Assembly (NCBI GenBank): GCA_002428685.1
Contig: DIXL01000093.1
Coordinates: 1-25,882, forward strand
Direction: 5' to 3'
From: Cloacimonetes bacterium UBA6081
GTDB taxonomy: Bacteria > Cloacimonadota > Cloacimonadia > Cloacimonadales > Cloacimonadaceae
DNA length: 25,882 bases
Below the pieces are notes generated by a model. That model was not told the origin of the DNA. It worked only from the letters and a program-made list of their open reading frames with translations, and searched no databases. Position 1 is the stretch's first letter. Each line of letters opens with the position of its first letter. Shown here piece after piece: positions 1-7,200 of this stretch. Position numbers and translations under genes: made by a program.

Positions 1-2
1 GA

Positions 3-899
3 GGGATTGCCACAAAGGATAACATTGCCTGGCTGAAAGAAGATGGCTACACATACTTTGTTATTGAACGTCGTAATGCAGTAAATGACTTTCGGGATGA
101 TTTCCAAAGCATGGAAGGCTTTGTCGACGGCAGTTGCAAGCAAAAAAGCAGGCTTTTGTTGAAAAAGACTACAGACAAAGAACTTACGCGGATTCTAGTT
201 TATAGTGAAGCCAAAGCACTTAAAGAACGCAGTATGGTCAATCTTCGAGAGCGAAAATTCCTTGCAGAAGCAGAGCATTTGATAAGCATAAACAAAAGCA
301 AATATCTGCTTGATGCTAAGAAGATTCTGATCAAAATAGGCCGTTTGAAGGAAAGATATGGTTCTATCGCAAGCAGATATGATTTTTGTCTGCATCGTGA
401 AGACAACAATGATCAACGGGTCAAACAAATAGAGTTGCTTGATCTGAATCGAAAGACTGCAAAAGCCGAGTTTCCGGGTTGTTATGTGATAGAAACCAAC
501 AGTATTGACCTCAGTGCCGAGGAAATCTGGGGTTTCTACATGAAACTGAGTGAAGTGGAAGCAGCCTTTAGGTGTATGAAAACAGATTTAGGCACCAGGC
601 CTATACATCATCAAAATGATACACGAGTTGAGGCTCATCTATTCTATTCTGTACTTGCCTACTCCATCTTGAAGAGCATCACTAAAAAGCTGGCTGACCA
701 GGATATCCATATGAGTTGGACCAGTATCAAACAAACCCTTAGCACTCACATGAGAGCCACCATCATGTATACAGATTCTGAAGGTTATAGAACACATATC
801 AGACAAACAGGTCAACCTGAAAATGAGGCTAAAAAACTATTCTCTGCACTAAAAGTTAAGGTCGCAAAAAACCAAATCCTCAGTAAAGTGAAAGTGTAG
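3..899 (+). CDS. IS1634-like (IS4 superfamily) DDE transposase, 5' end outside window
   Basis: This is the C-terminal part of a DDE transposase. The reading frame is open back to the first bases, so the first internal ATG (111) is not the start and the N-terminal part lies upstream. The first residues (GIATKDNIAWLKEDGYTYFV) match the conserved segment of IS1634-type enzymes just after the second catalytic Asp. Near nt 525-625 comes the third catalytic block, W-x-F-Y-x-K-L-S-E-V-E-A-A-F-R-x-M-K-T-D-L, followed by RPIHHQ and AHLFYSVLAYSIL, which is the family's E/K signature. No frameshift is visible, so the element may be active. The right end is not proven; a tentative end is near 969, directly against the 15-bp array. 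A related but truncated copy lies at 24257-24694. Family assignment is confident; completeness cannot be judged. Confidence 0.88.
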   Translation, partial: GIATKDNIAWLKEDGYTYFVIERRNAVNDFRDDFQSMEGFVDGSCKQKSRLLLKKTTDKELTRILVYSEAKALKERSMVNLRERKFLAEAEHLISINKSKYLLDAKKILIKIGRLKERYGSIASRYDFCLHREDNNDQRVKQIELLDLNRKTAKAEFPGCYVIETNSIDLSAEEIWGFYMKLSEVEAAFRCMKTDLGTRPIHHQNDTRVEAHLFYSVLAYSILKSITKKLADQDIHMSWTSIKQTLSTHMRATIMYTDSEGYRTHIRQTGQPENEAKKLFSALKVKVAKNQILSKVKV

Positions 900-970
900 A
901 GTTTAGTGCCTAAAAAAATGCCTTGCCTATATATACCAATGCGTTAGGATAAAAACTGCTCAAGTTGGGC

Positions 971-1048
971 TACGTAGTTCTCCCCTGCGTAGCTCTCCCT
1001 TATGTAGTTCTCCCTTACGTAGTTCTCCCCTGCGTAGCTCTCACCTCA
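971..1048. repeat. 15-bp tandem repeat array (locus A), about 5 copies
   Basis: About five head-to-tail copies of a 15-bp unit with consensus GTAGTTCTCCCTTAC are visible, at 974, 989, 1004, 1019 and 1034, with T/C and TTA/CTG variants. The last copy decays into a region that encodes a signal peptide on the other strand. The same unit recurs at 12250-12384. The unit is too short and has no spacers, so it is not CRISPR. Confidence 0.9.
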
Positions 1049-1121
1049 CTACCGCCGCCTTGGCAGTTGCGCTTAGGGCAATTGCAGTTAAAACAAAAAC
1101 AATCATTAGGACATGCTTCAT
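1041..1121 (-). pseudogene. signal-peptide stub of a lost secreted protein
   Basis: On the minus strand a good ribosome site (GGAGG at 1130-1126) stands four bases before an ATG at 1121. The frame reads MKHVLMIVFVLTAIALSATA followed by KAAVVR and a TGA. This is a textbook signal peptide: one lysine, a hydrophobic core and an A-x-A cleavage site. The frame stops where the 15-bp array begins. It lies downstream of dxr on the same strand. The simplest reading is that the array and transposase region replaced the mature part of the gene; a 26-residue secreted peptide is possible but less likely. Confidence 0.55.
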
Positions 1122-1202
1122 TTTTCCTCCATTGAAGTTTTGGCATTTATCCCTATCCCCCCTTTATTTGTCGAGCAAAAGGTGCGACTGAAGCTGAGAA
1201 GC

Positions 1203-2342
1203 TTAGCTTTGGCTTACTCTGGCATAAGTTTCTGTATTAATTCTGATTATGGTGTCTAAATCTGGATTGGGGATTGGTGCTTGGCGGTCGAGGGCTGTTT
1301 TTATCAATTCCGGAATTTGCAAATAGGTGATAAGGCCGGTGGTGAAAAGCTGTGAAGCGGCTTCTAAGGCTGCATTCATAACGGTAGGATAAATGCCTCC
1401 TGCTTGTGCAGCTTCCAGACCCAAAAAAAACAGCGGATAACGATTTGGCTCGATTTCTCTAAAGGTAAGTTCACTCAATTTGGATAAATCTGTTTGCACC
1501 AGTTGAGAATTGACCCTGTTTGGCCAGGCAAGGGCATATAAAATGGGCAGTTTCATGTCGGGAACGCTCAACTGGGCAAGAAATGAGCCATCTATGAATT
1601 CTACCAGCGAATGGATGATGGACTGCGGATGAATGATTGCTTTAATCTGGTTGTAGGGCAGGCCAAATAACCAGTGAGCTTCTATCACTTCCAGGGCTTT
1701 GTTGAACATCGTGGCGGAATCCAGAGTAACCTTTGCTCCCATTTGCCAATTCGGATGCGTTAAGGCTTGTCTGGGTGTAATGTGCTGAAATTCTTCCAAG
1801 GGTAAATTGCGAAAAGCACCGCCTGAAGCAGTGAGATGTAAAGAGCGGATTTCGTGGATGGGATGCGCTCCAATGGCTTGAAAAATGGCACTGTGCTCAC
1901 TATCCACAGGCAGAATGGGATGTTGTCCTTTTTGTTTTGCGATAAGGTGCCCAGCCATAACCAAAGATTCTTTGTTTGCCAAGGCCAAGGGTTTGCCTCG
2001 CTGCAAAATGGCAAAAGTGCTGCGCAACCCGGCAGAACCGCTGATGCCATTCAGGGCTATATCATAGTCCTCTGCCATTAATGCGTTTAATAGCTCTGTT
2101 TCACCATAGTAGATGCGTAGCTTGGGATGATCCTGTCTAAGCTTTTGCTGCAAAATGGGTTCATTGATTCCGGTAAACACCAGACATGATATTTTGTGCT
2201 TTGCCGCAATGGCTAAGAGTTTGGCATAGTCCTGATGAGCAGAAGCCAAGCTGATAGAGATTCCTTGCTCGGTAGCCACATCCAGTGCGGATGTCCCGAT
2301 GGAACCGGTTGCTCCCAGCAGGGCAAGTGAGCGGTTTACCAT
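1203..2342 (-). CDS. dxr: 1-deoxy-D-xylulose 5-phosphate reductoisomerase
   Basis: This cytosolic enzyme converts 1-deoxy-D-xylulose 5-phosphate to 2-C-methyl-D-erythritol 4-phosphate with NADPH, the first committed step of the MEP isoprenoid pathway. The 379 residues are close to the usual length. Visible motifs are the NADPH loop GATGSIG (10-16), NGISGSAGL (98-106), ALANKES (120-126), the metal and substrate block PVDSEH with D147 and E149, TASGGAFR (171-178), and HPNWQMGAKVTLDSATMFNK leading to the third metal ligand E218. These are followed by the C-terminal IIHPQSIIHSLVEF block. All catalytic residues appear present. The ATG overlaps the stop of the upstream PorV-like gene in ATGGTAA, so translation is probably coupled; no strong Shine-Dalgarno site is seen. 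Confidence 0.97.
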   Translation of the reverse strand: MVNRSLALLGATGSIGTSALDVATEQGISISLASAHQDYAKLLAIAAKHKISCLVFTGINEPILQQKLRQDHPKLRIYYGETELLNALMAEDYDIALNGISGSAGLRSTFAILQRGKPLALANKESLVMAGHLIAKQKGQHPILPVDSEHSAIFQAIGAHPIHEIRSLHLTASGGAFRNLPLEEFQHITPRQALTHPNWQMGAKVTLDSATMFNKALEVIEAHWLFGLPYNQIKAIIHPQSIIHSLVEFIDGSFLAQLSVPDMKLPILYALAWPNRVNSQLVQTDLSKLSELTFREIEPNRYPLFFLGLEAAQAGGIYPTVMNAALEAASQLFTTGLITYLQIPELIKTALDRQAPIPNPDLDTIIRINTETYARVSQS

Positions 2343-3292
2343 TGATAACTGGCTGAAATGCGCTGCGAATAACCTAAAGCGTCTTCACTACCATTGCGAA
2401 AGGCATAGTTTAGGCCAAATTGCCTGTGTTTTATTCCGATTCCGGCCGTCCAGGTATCTACGTCGTATCCACCCATTATCCGTAAGGCAGGAATTGGTTG
2501 GGCAGCAAGACCGGCATGAAAATCTGCGCTGTATAATCCACCCTCAATTGTGCCATCACGGTTTTCTGCCATTACATCGCTTCGCACTGCCAGATGCAAG
2601 GGGATATTTGCTATGGGAGAAAAGGTGTAACCAAGCTCCAGATCAAGATTAGGGGTAACAAGCTCATGCTCTCCCCCCTCCCACATTACCTGAGTGGTAA
2701 AGAAATCACGCAGATTGGCTCCCATCCGTAGTTGCTGCGACATTTGCCACAACATGCCAAGATCGGCTCCAAAGGCATAGCCGTTATTTTGGGCTAAACT
2801 TCGATAAGCCAGCTTGGGAGAAAGGCCGATAAACAGATTGTCATGCAGTTGTCTGGCAATCCCCGCACTTAGGATAAAATCCTGATTGCTAATGGTTTTC
2901 CAAACTATGGGGCGATTTTCGTTGCTGAGGGAGTCGGCAGGATTTTCCAATTGCGTCAGCTTTATTTTATCGATTACCAAATGATTTAAGGTGAGGGAAG
3001 TGCGGGTGTTTGTGCCAAAAATCAAACTAAGCTGATTTTGATCCATCAAGCCCTCAAAATGCTGTGAACGCATTAGCTCCACTCCGCGGTCAGGAAGAGT
3101 TCCCAAAAGGGCAGGATTCCACCATCCGGCAGCATAGCTTTCGCTGTAAGTTAAACCTGTGCCACCCATGGCTGTGGAAAGCACTCCGGGGCTAATTGCG
3201 AAAATTTCTCCCGCATATTTTGTTGCCAACAACGGTGCTGACAAAATCAGCAGCATCAGGACAAGAGTGATAGCTTTCATATAATTTACCAT
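2336..3292 (-). CDS. PorV/PorQ-like outer-membrane beta-barrel protein
   Basis: This 318-residue protein has a signal peptide (hydrophobic stretch at about residues 8-22, ending near LLATKYA). It is followed by AISPGVLSTAMGGTGLTYSE and GWWNPALLG, the motif common at the start of PorV/PorQ and UPF0164 proteins (x-A-x-G-G-x-G then W-N-P-A-x-L). The rest alternates short amphipathic strands and ends in the aromatic Y-Q-W, as expected for an outer-membrane barrel. The family includes type IX secretion parts and fatty-acid-transporter-like barrels; the exact role cannot be read here. The start may be the ATG at 3292 or the one at 3280 (MKAITLVLM). It precedes dxr with a 7-base overlap, so the two are co-transcribed. 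Confidence 0.78.
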   Translation of the reverse strand: MVNYMKAITLVLMLLILSAPLLATKYAGEIFAISPGVLSTAMGGTGLTYSESYAAGWWNPALLGTLPDRGVELMRSQHFEGLMDQNQLSLIFGTNTRTSLTLNHLVIDKIKLTQLENPADSLSNENRPIVWKTISNQDFILSAGIARQLHDNLFIGLSPKLAYRSLAQNNGYAFGADLGMLWQMSQQLRMGANLRDFFTTQVMWEGGEHELVTPNLDLELGYTFSPIANIPLHLAVRSDVMAENRDGTIEGGLYSADFHAGLAAQPIPALRIMGGYDVDTWTAGIGIKHRQFGLNYAFRNGSEDALGYSQRISASYQW

Positions 3293-3349
3293 AATGACAA
3301 TATACCCCTTTTTAGCTTTGTGTAAAATGAAAAATATGTGGGGGGAAAA

Positions 3350-3426
3350 TGGTGGGCCCAGAGGGAATCGAACCCCCGACCAACCGGTTATGAGCCGGTA
3401 GCTCTACCAAACTGAGCTATAGGCCC
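3350..3426 (-). tRNA. tRNA with CAT anticodon (Ile2 or elongator Met)
   Basis: The minus strand folds into a full cloverleaf. The acceptor stem is GGGCCTA with TGGGCCC, the D arm is GCTC/GAGC, and the anticodon stem ACCGG/CCGGT encloses loop CTCATAA with anticodon CAT at 3392-3390. The T arm is GGGGG-TTCGATT-CCCTC. The discriminator is A and a CCA end is encoded at 3352-3350. CAT can be elongator Met or the lysidine-modified Ile2 that reads AUA. Lack of a C1xA72-type mismatch (G1-C72 pairs) argues against initiator tRNA. The GG-start acceptor and TTGGTC variable region lean to Ile2, but this is not decided. Confidence 0.93.
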
Positions 3427-3502
3427 CCAAACACTGCTATCAATGCCATGAATCAGAGGCTGTAATTTTCGTCAAGTGCAAAATAAAGAGCAGACAATGC
3501 TT

Positions 3503-3946
3503 TCAATTGCCAGCTGGCTTATCTGTAACAACCATTCCGTTTATTGTGCCTCCACACTTATCACAGCAGGTGGCCAGCCAACTAAGCCTAGCTCCACATG
3601 CTTTGCAGGTATATCGCTGCTTCTGTTCCGCTTGCCATACTTCCATCCCGATTTGCCTGATCCGGAAAAGATTATCAATAATCAAGGCATGGTGTTTCAT
3701 TCCGTCCTGTGCAAACTGAATAACTTCTCCGCATGGCAGATCGGGACATTCGGAACAGTTGTTAAGCCCTTTGGCCTTGCAACAAACCACAAACTTGCAA
3801 TCCTGATGCAACGCTGTTTTACAATCAGTGCAGGTTAGCTGTTCCTCAGTCCGGTTCAGCTTGGCTGCAACCTCTGTAATATTGCCCTCAGTTTTCACGA
3901 TATTGCACAAACAGGCTCCGCAATACAGTCCGCAGAAGGATTCCAA
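3503..3946 (-). CDS. DUF3795-like cysteine-rich protein
   Basis: This is a 147-residue Cys-rich protein. It opens with SFCGLYCGACLCN, the N-terminal C-G-L-x-C-x-x-C pattern typical of DUF3795. The middle carries CTDCKTALHQDCKFVVCC and NCSECPDLPC, and the C-terminus adds a zinc-ribbon-like pair, CKACG (near 115) and CCDKCG (near 128). The clustered cysteines suggest metal binding; no enzymatic function is known to me. The only usable start is TTG at 3946, because an in-frame TAA lies three codons upstream. It starts 14 bases after the inferred true stop of the upstream barrel gene (see the frameshift note), so the two were probably one transcript. Confidence 0.75.
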   Translation of the reverse strand: MESFCGLYCGACLCNIVKTEGNITEVAAKLNRTEEQLTCTDCKTALHQDCKFVVCCKAKGLNNCSECPDLPCGEVIQFAQDGMKHHALIIDNLFRIRQIGMEVWQAEQKQRYTCKACGARLSWLATCCDKCGGTINGMVVTDKPAGN

Positions 3947-4526
3947 AAATGCTTATGGTTTCAAACTTTGCCCACACATAAGCCCAAAGAAATACCAAAG
4001 GCGGGGTAGTCTGCATTAAGCGCGAAAATATGCGGCCGCTAAGGGCTGCAACAGGTAGAAATTTAAGCTGAGCATTTAATGATACCGGAATATAGTAAAT
4101 ATCTTCAAATCTGTCACGCTCGTAGTTGCTTCCTATCCCCTCCTCAATAATGTTCCCTTCTCCAATACTGATTGACCCATATTCATAACCTATGGATGGA
4201 GATAGCTTTAGTTTTTTATGCCGCCAAACATAGCCGATTTGTGCACCCTTGCCAATAAACTCATATTTTACAGCGTTGAACATGCCAGAGCTTTCGGTAT
4301 ACATAACCTTATAGAGAGTTGCACGGACTTTCTCATTGAATTCCAGCCCCAAACCACCCTCCAGAGCCAATAAACCAACCCTCTCATAAGATCCCGTGCC
4401 CCTTTCGTAGAAAAGCCAGGCATTAAAACTCTGAGGGGGTTCTGCCACCGTGCTGTCTGCAACGCTTTCTCCCAAGAGCAGAGAGGATATCAGCAATGTA
4501 AGGATCAGGACAAGCCACTTTTTCAT
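3888..4526 (-). CDS. small outer-membrane barrel protein, frameshifted near its 3' end
   Basis: As read, this is a 212-residue protein with a signal peptide (MKKWLVLILTLLISSLLLGE) and alternating beta strands such as LSPSIGYEYGSISIG and IPVSLNAQLKFLPVAALSG. A clear ribosome site (AGGAGA) precedes the ATG at 4526. After SGRIF the frame turns into non-barrel sequence that runs 59 bases into the DUF3795 gene. Adding one base to the four-T run (4028-4025, minus strand) instead gives FALNADYPAFGISLGLCVGK then V and a stop at 3961. That is a perfect barrel C-terminus, and it removes the overlap. I therefore read this as a single-base frameshift, either a sequencing error or a real mutation, in a protein of about 188 residues. 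No family name is recognised. Confidence 0.72.
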   Translation of the reverse strand: MKKWLVLILTLLISSLLLGESVADSTVAEPPQSFNAWLFYERGTGSYERVGLLALEGGLGLEFNEKVRATLYKVMYTESSGMFNAVKYEFIGKGAQIGYVWRHKKLKLSPSIGYEYGSISIGEGNIIEEGIGSNYERDRFEDIYYIPVSLNAQLKFLPVAALSGRIFSRLMQTTPPLVFLWAYVWAKFETISIFGILLRTVLRSLFVQYREN

Positions 4527-4668
4527 CGGTCTCTCCTTTGACTACATAAATTGGGATACGAGCACATATTATTCCAACTTAACAACAAAATACTCAATAT
4601 TTGTGTTTGTCATTTCCACAATTACCCCCGTTAAAAGATAGATAACAGGTACGTCAGGCAATGGCATT

Positions 4669-4730
4669 CGACAAACAGACGGGTGTATTTGTCGGTAGTA
4701 TGCGATAAACAGCCGGGTGTATTTGTCGGT
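4669..4730. repeat. two direct 28-bp repeats, each a dyad
   Basis: Two near-identical 28-bp units occur at 4669-4696 and 4703-4730 (34-bp period, two differences). Each has inverted arms, CGACAAA and TTTGTCG in the first copy, around a core containing CGGGTGTA. They lie about 60 bases upstream of the ATPase start. They could be an operator or the multi-repeat end of a lost insertion element. Confidence 0.75.
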
Positions 4731-4796
4731 TGTTAATGAAAATACCTTGACAATCTTCCACCAACTCTAAATCTGGAGCTATAGGAGTAAATGTTT

Positions 4797-6032
4797 ATGA
4801 GACAATACATAAGAAGAACCTTGGAAGATGATATCCTACCGGTTTTGCATAGTCCTAAAGCGCTATTCATACTGGGGGCGCGTCAGGTAGGTAAAACATC
4901 GCTGCTAAAACGACTAATGGATTATGTGGGAGTGGAAAACAGTCTCCTTTTTGATCTTGAACATCCCCAGTTATTACTAAATTTTAAGCAGGGTATAGAT
5001 GAAATTGTTGCCCTTTTTGAGCTAAACCGTCCCCGCAAGGATGGCAGGCTGTATGTTTTCATAGATGAAATCCAGTATCTGGACGATTTTTCTCACACCA
5101 TAAAGTATCTGGTTGACCACTATGCCGATAAATATAAGCTAATTATGTCCGGTTCATCTTCTCTCCTAATCAAACAGCAGTTTTCAGAATCTCTGGTCGG
5201 CAGGAAACAGGTTTTTGAGCTATTTCCCTTGTCCCTATCCGAATTCTGTTTGTTTAAAGGAGAACCAAGAATAGCTGAATTGATTAGTGAACCCTTTGAT
5301 GCTACAAAACCGGACCCTCTAAGGGTTGCCAAAGCAAAAATCCAAAAACTGCTTACTGAATACATCATTTATGGAGGGTATCCCGAAGCGGCTTTAAGCG
5401 ATTCCATCCCCGTCAAGAAAAGTATTCTGGCTGATGTGGTCTCGTCCTATATTATCAAAGACATCAAGCACCTTTTCAGGATTGAAAAGCTGGAGCAGTT
5501 CAATCACCTGGTTGTGTATCTTAGCTATCATATCGGCAAAGAACTGAACTTAACTTCTGTGGCAAAAGAAACCGGATTGCATCGTGAAACGGTTAAATCA
5601 CACTTGAATGCGTTAAACAGTGCCTATGTGGTTAGCATTATCAGACCTTTTTACTCCAATAAACCCAAAGAATTGAAGAAAATGCCTAAAGTTTACTTCA
5701 TTGATACAGGTATCAGAAATTCGCTCATCAATGATTTCTCGCCTCTGCAAACGCGCTTTGATAAAGGTGAGTTATTTGAAAACTATGTGCTGAACCAGAT
5801 CCGAAGCCGCTACAAGGACAACAGTGGCATCAGATTTTGGAAAACAAATGATGGCAAGGAAATTGACTTCATTGTAGCAATTGAAAACGGAATCCTCGCA
5901 TTTGAGGCTAAATTTGGCAAATCTGCCTCCAACCATTTTGCTGCCTTCACAAATGCATACCCCACTACTGTTTGCAACACGGTTAGATACTCCCATGAAA
6001 CAAGTGATAGGGATTTACCCGCATATTTTTAA
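4797..6032 (+). CDS. AAA_14 / DUF4143 family P-loop ATPase
   Basis: This 411-residue ATPase has the standard two-part architecture. The N-terminal AAA_14 domain carries Walker A GARQVGKTS near residues 27-35 and Walker B YVFIDEIQYL near 86-95, then the sensor-like LIMSGSSS. A linker follows with YGGYPEAAL and a winged-helix-like segment (LTSVAKETGLHRETVKSHL). The C-terminal DUF4143 part has a nuclease-like pattern, WKTNDGKEIDFIV then AFEAKFG. These proteins are common, often horizontally mobile and of unclear function. The ATG at 4797 is preferred because AGGAG (4783-4787) is nine bases upstream; the ATG at 4791 is only three bases from it. It appears to be a single-gene unit. Confidence 0.88.
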   Translation: MRQYIRRTLEDDILPVLHSPKALFILGARQVGKTSLLKRLMDYVGVENSLLFDLEHPQLLLNFKQGIDEIVALFELNRPRKDGRLYVFIDEIQYLDDFSHTIKYLVDHYADKYKLIMSGSSSLLIKQQFSESLVGRKQVFELFPLSLSEFCLFKGEPRIAELISEPFDATKPDPLRVAKAKIQKLLTEYIIYGGYPEAALSDSIPVKKSILADVVSSYIIKDIKHLFRIEKLEQFNHLVVYLSYHIGKELNLTSVAKETGLHRETVKSHLNALNSAYVVSIIRPFYSNKPKELKKMPKVYFIDTGIRNSLINDFSPLQTRFDKGELFENYVLNQIRSRYKDNSGIRFWKTNDGKEIDFIVAIENGILAFEAKFGKSASNHFAAFTNAYPTTVCNTVRYSHETSDRDLPAYF

Positions 6033-6420
6033 ACACATCAGCGCATAAAAACTCCCGCCTGATTGGCAGAAAGTCCCAGACTGGTTTATAGTCCAGAGGG
6101 CTCTATACAGGTGAATTTCGAGGCTTTATTGTGGGTTCTGCAATTGAAACATGTACGCGTTTTATCTTGACAGGATTTAAGAGAGATTTAGCATGGTGTT
6201 GTGTGGAAATAGAATCAGCCTTAAGGGAGCTAAGTGCTTGAAAAGAATGATTTTAAAAACTGACGTCTGTAGCATGAGACAGTATTGCTTGTGCTGTATT
6301 CAAAACACTGATTTATGGCGTTTTGCAGGAGATTCGCGTTTGAATTACAGCTTTTATTGGGTAGCCAAGCTTATGCATGCACAGATGATCCAAAAATGTT
6401 TGTAGATTAAGATTGGAGGA
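6033..6420. other. 388-bp intergenic region with a weak promoter candidate
   Basis: No gene with a ribosome site is supported here. A promoter-like TTGACA (6167-6172) with a weak TAGCAT box 16 bases later (6189-6194) could drive the secreted-protein pair that starts at 6424. The leader between them would be about 220 bases. I see no terminator or repeat. Confidence 0.35.
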
Positions 6421-6423
6421 ATG

Positions 6424-7200
6424 ATGAAATTTCTTACAGCTTTACTCGCAGCCCTGTTTGTATATACTGTGGTTAGTGCTCTAAGCAGCTACACAGATAC
6501 TAACCCTGTTTCCATCGACACTATCGATCCGTATCTGGAGATAGTTTCACCCACTGGAGGAGAAGCTTGGTATATTGGTGATACCCACGATATCCTCTGG
6601 ACGGCTTCGGATACTAACCTCATTTATAATTCCGTTCATCTTTGGTACAGTATCAACGGAGGGGTGGAATTTGTAATCTTGGCGGAAGCTGTTAACAATA
6701 GTAGTTCCTATGCTTGGGCAATGCCCACATCCCAGAGCTATAATGCCAAGGTGAAGATAAGGGTTGCGGATTCATTTGGTAATGCAACAGAGAAGAACTC
6801 ACCGTCCTCGTTTTCTATTACCTACGTTCCACCCGAAACGCCGGAAAATATCATCATTGATATCTCCAACAACAGAGATGCAGTAATTAGCTGGGATCCA
6901 GTCACTGAGACAATCTACGGCACTCCGATCATCCCTGATGGTTACCTGGTGCTGTATAATGAAAACCCCTATGAAGATGATCAATACTATTATTTTCTTA
7001 CCCAAGTGCCCGGTGAAACCTACACTCACCAATACGTTGCTCATTGGCGTGATCAGATGTATTACCGGATCGTGGCTTTTAAAGATTATGATGGCAAATT
7101 GCAAAACATACTCTCGGCAGCTTGTGGTAGCAAAACACCGAAACTAAGTTGGGCAGAGATCAAAAGCCTTCTTGCCGTTTCTAAAGGTGGTGCAAAATGA
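6424..7200 (+). CDS. secreted Ig-like/fibronectin-like protein
   Basis: This is a 258-residue exported protein. A signal peptide occupies about residues 1-20 (KFLTALLAALFVYTVVSALS). Residues 35-130 carry LEIVSPTGGEAWYIGDTHDI then LWTASD, a pattern typical of the Ser-Thr-rich Kre9/KNH-like and related Ig-fold repeats in FCB-group secreted proteins. Residues 135-235 (PPETPENIIIDI then AVISWDPV) look like a fibronectin type III domain. No enzyme motif is seen. GGAGG at 6415-6419 favours the second ATG (6424) over 6421. The stop overlaps the next start in ATGA, so both proteins are probably made together and act at or outside the cell surface. Confidence 0.75.
   Translation: MKFLTALLAALFVYTVVSALSSYTDTNPVSIDTIDPYLEIVSPTGGEAWYIGDTHDILWTASDTNLIYNSVHLWYSINGGVEFVILAEAVNNSSSYAWAMPTSQSYNAKVKIRVADSFGNATEKNSPSSFSITYVPPETPENIIIDISNNRDAVISWDPVTETIYGTPIIPDGYLVLYNENPYEDDQYYYFLTQVPGETYTHQYVAHWRDQMYYRIVAFKDYDGKLQNILSAACGSKTPKLSWAEIKSLLAVSKGGAK

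Noticed and set aside
3350..3426. Initiator tRNA-fMet
   Set aside because: The first base pair G1-C72 is a normal pair and the anticodon stem lacks the three G-C pairs in the initiator arrangement.
4025..4028. Programmed ribosomal frameshift in the small barrel gene
   Set aside because: The run is only four T residues with no slippery heptamer or evident stimulatory structure; error or mutation is simpler.
6193..6405. 70-codon ORF MVLCGNRISL...
   Set aside because: It has no ribosome site, an unusual Cys/Leu composition and no recognisable pattern, and it lies in the leader of the secreted gene pair.
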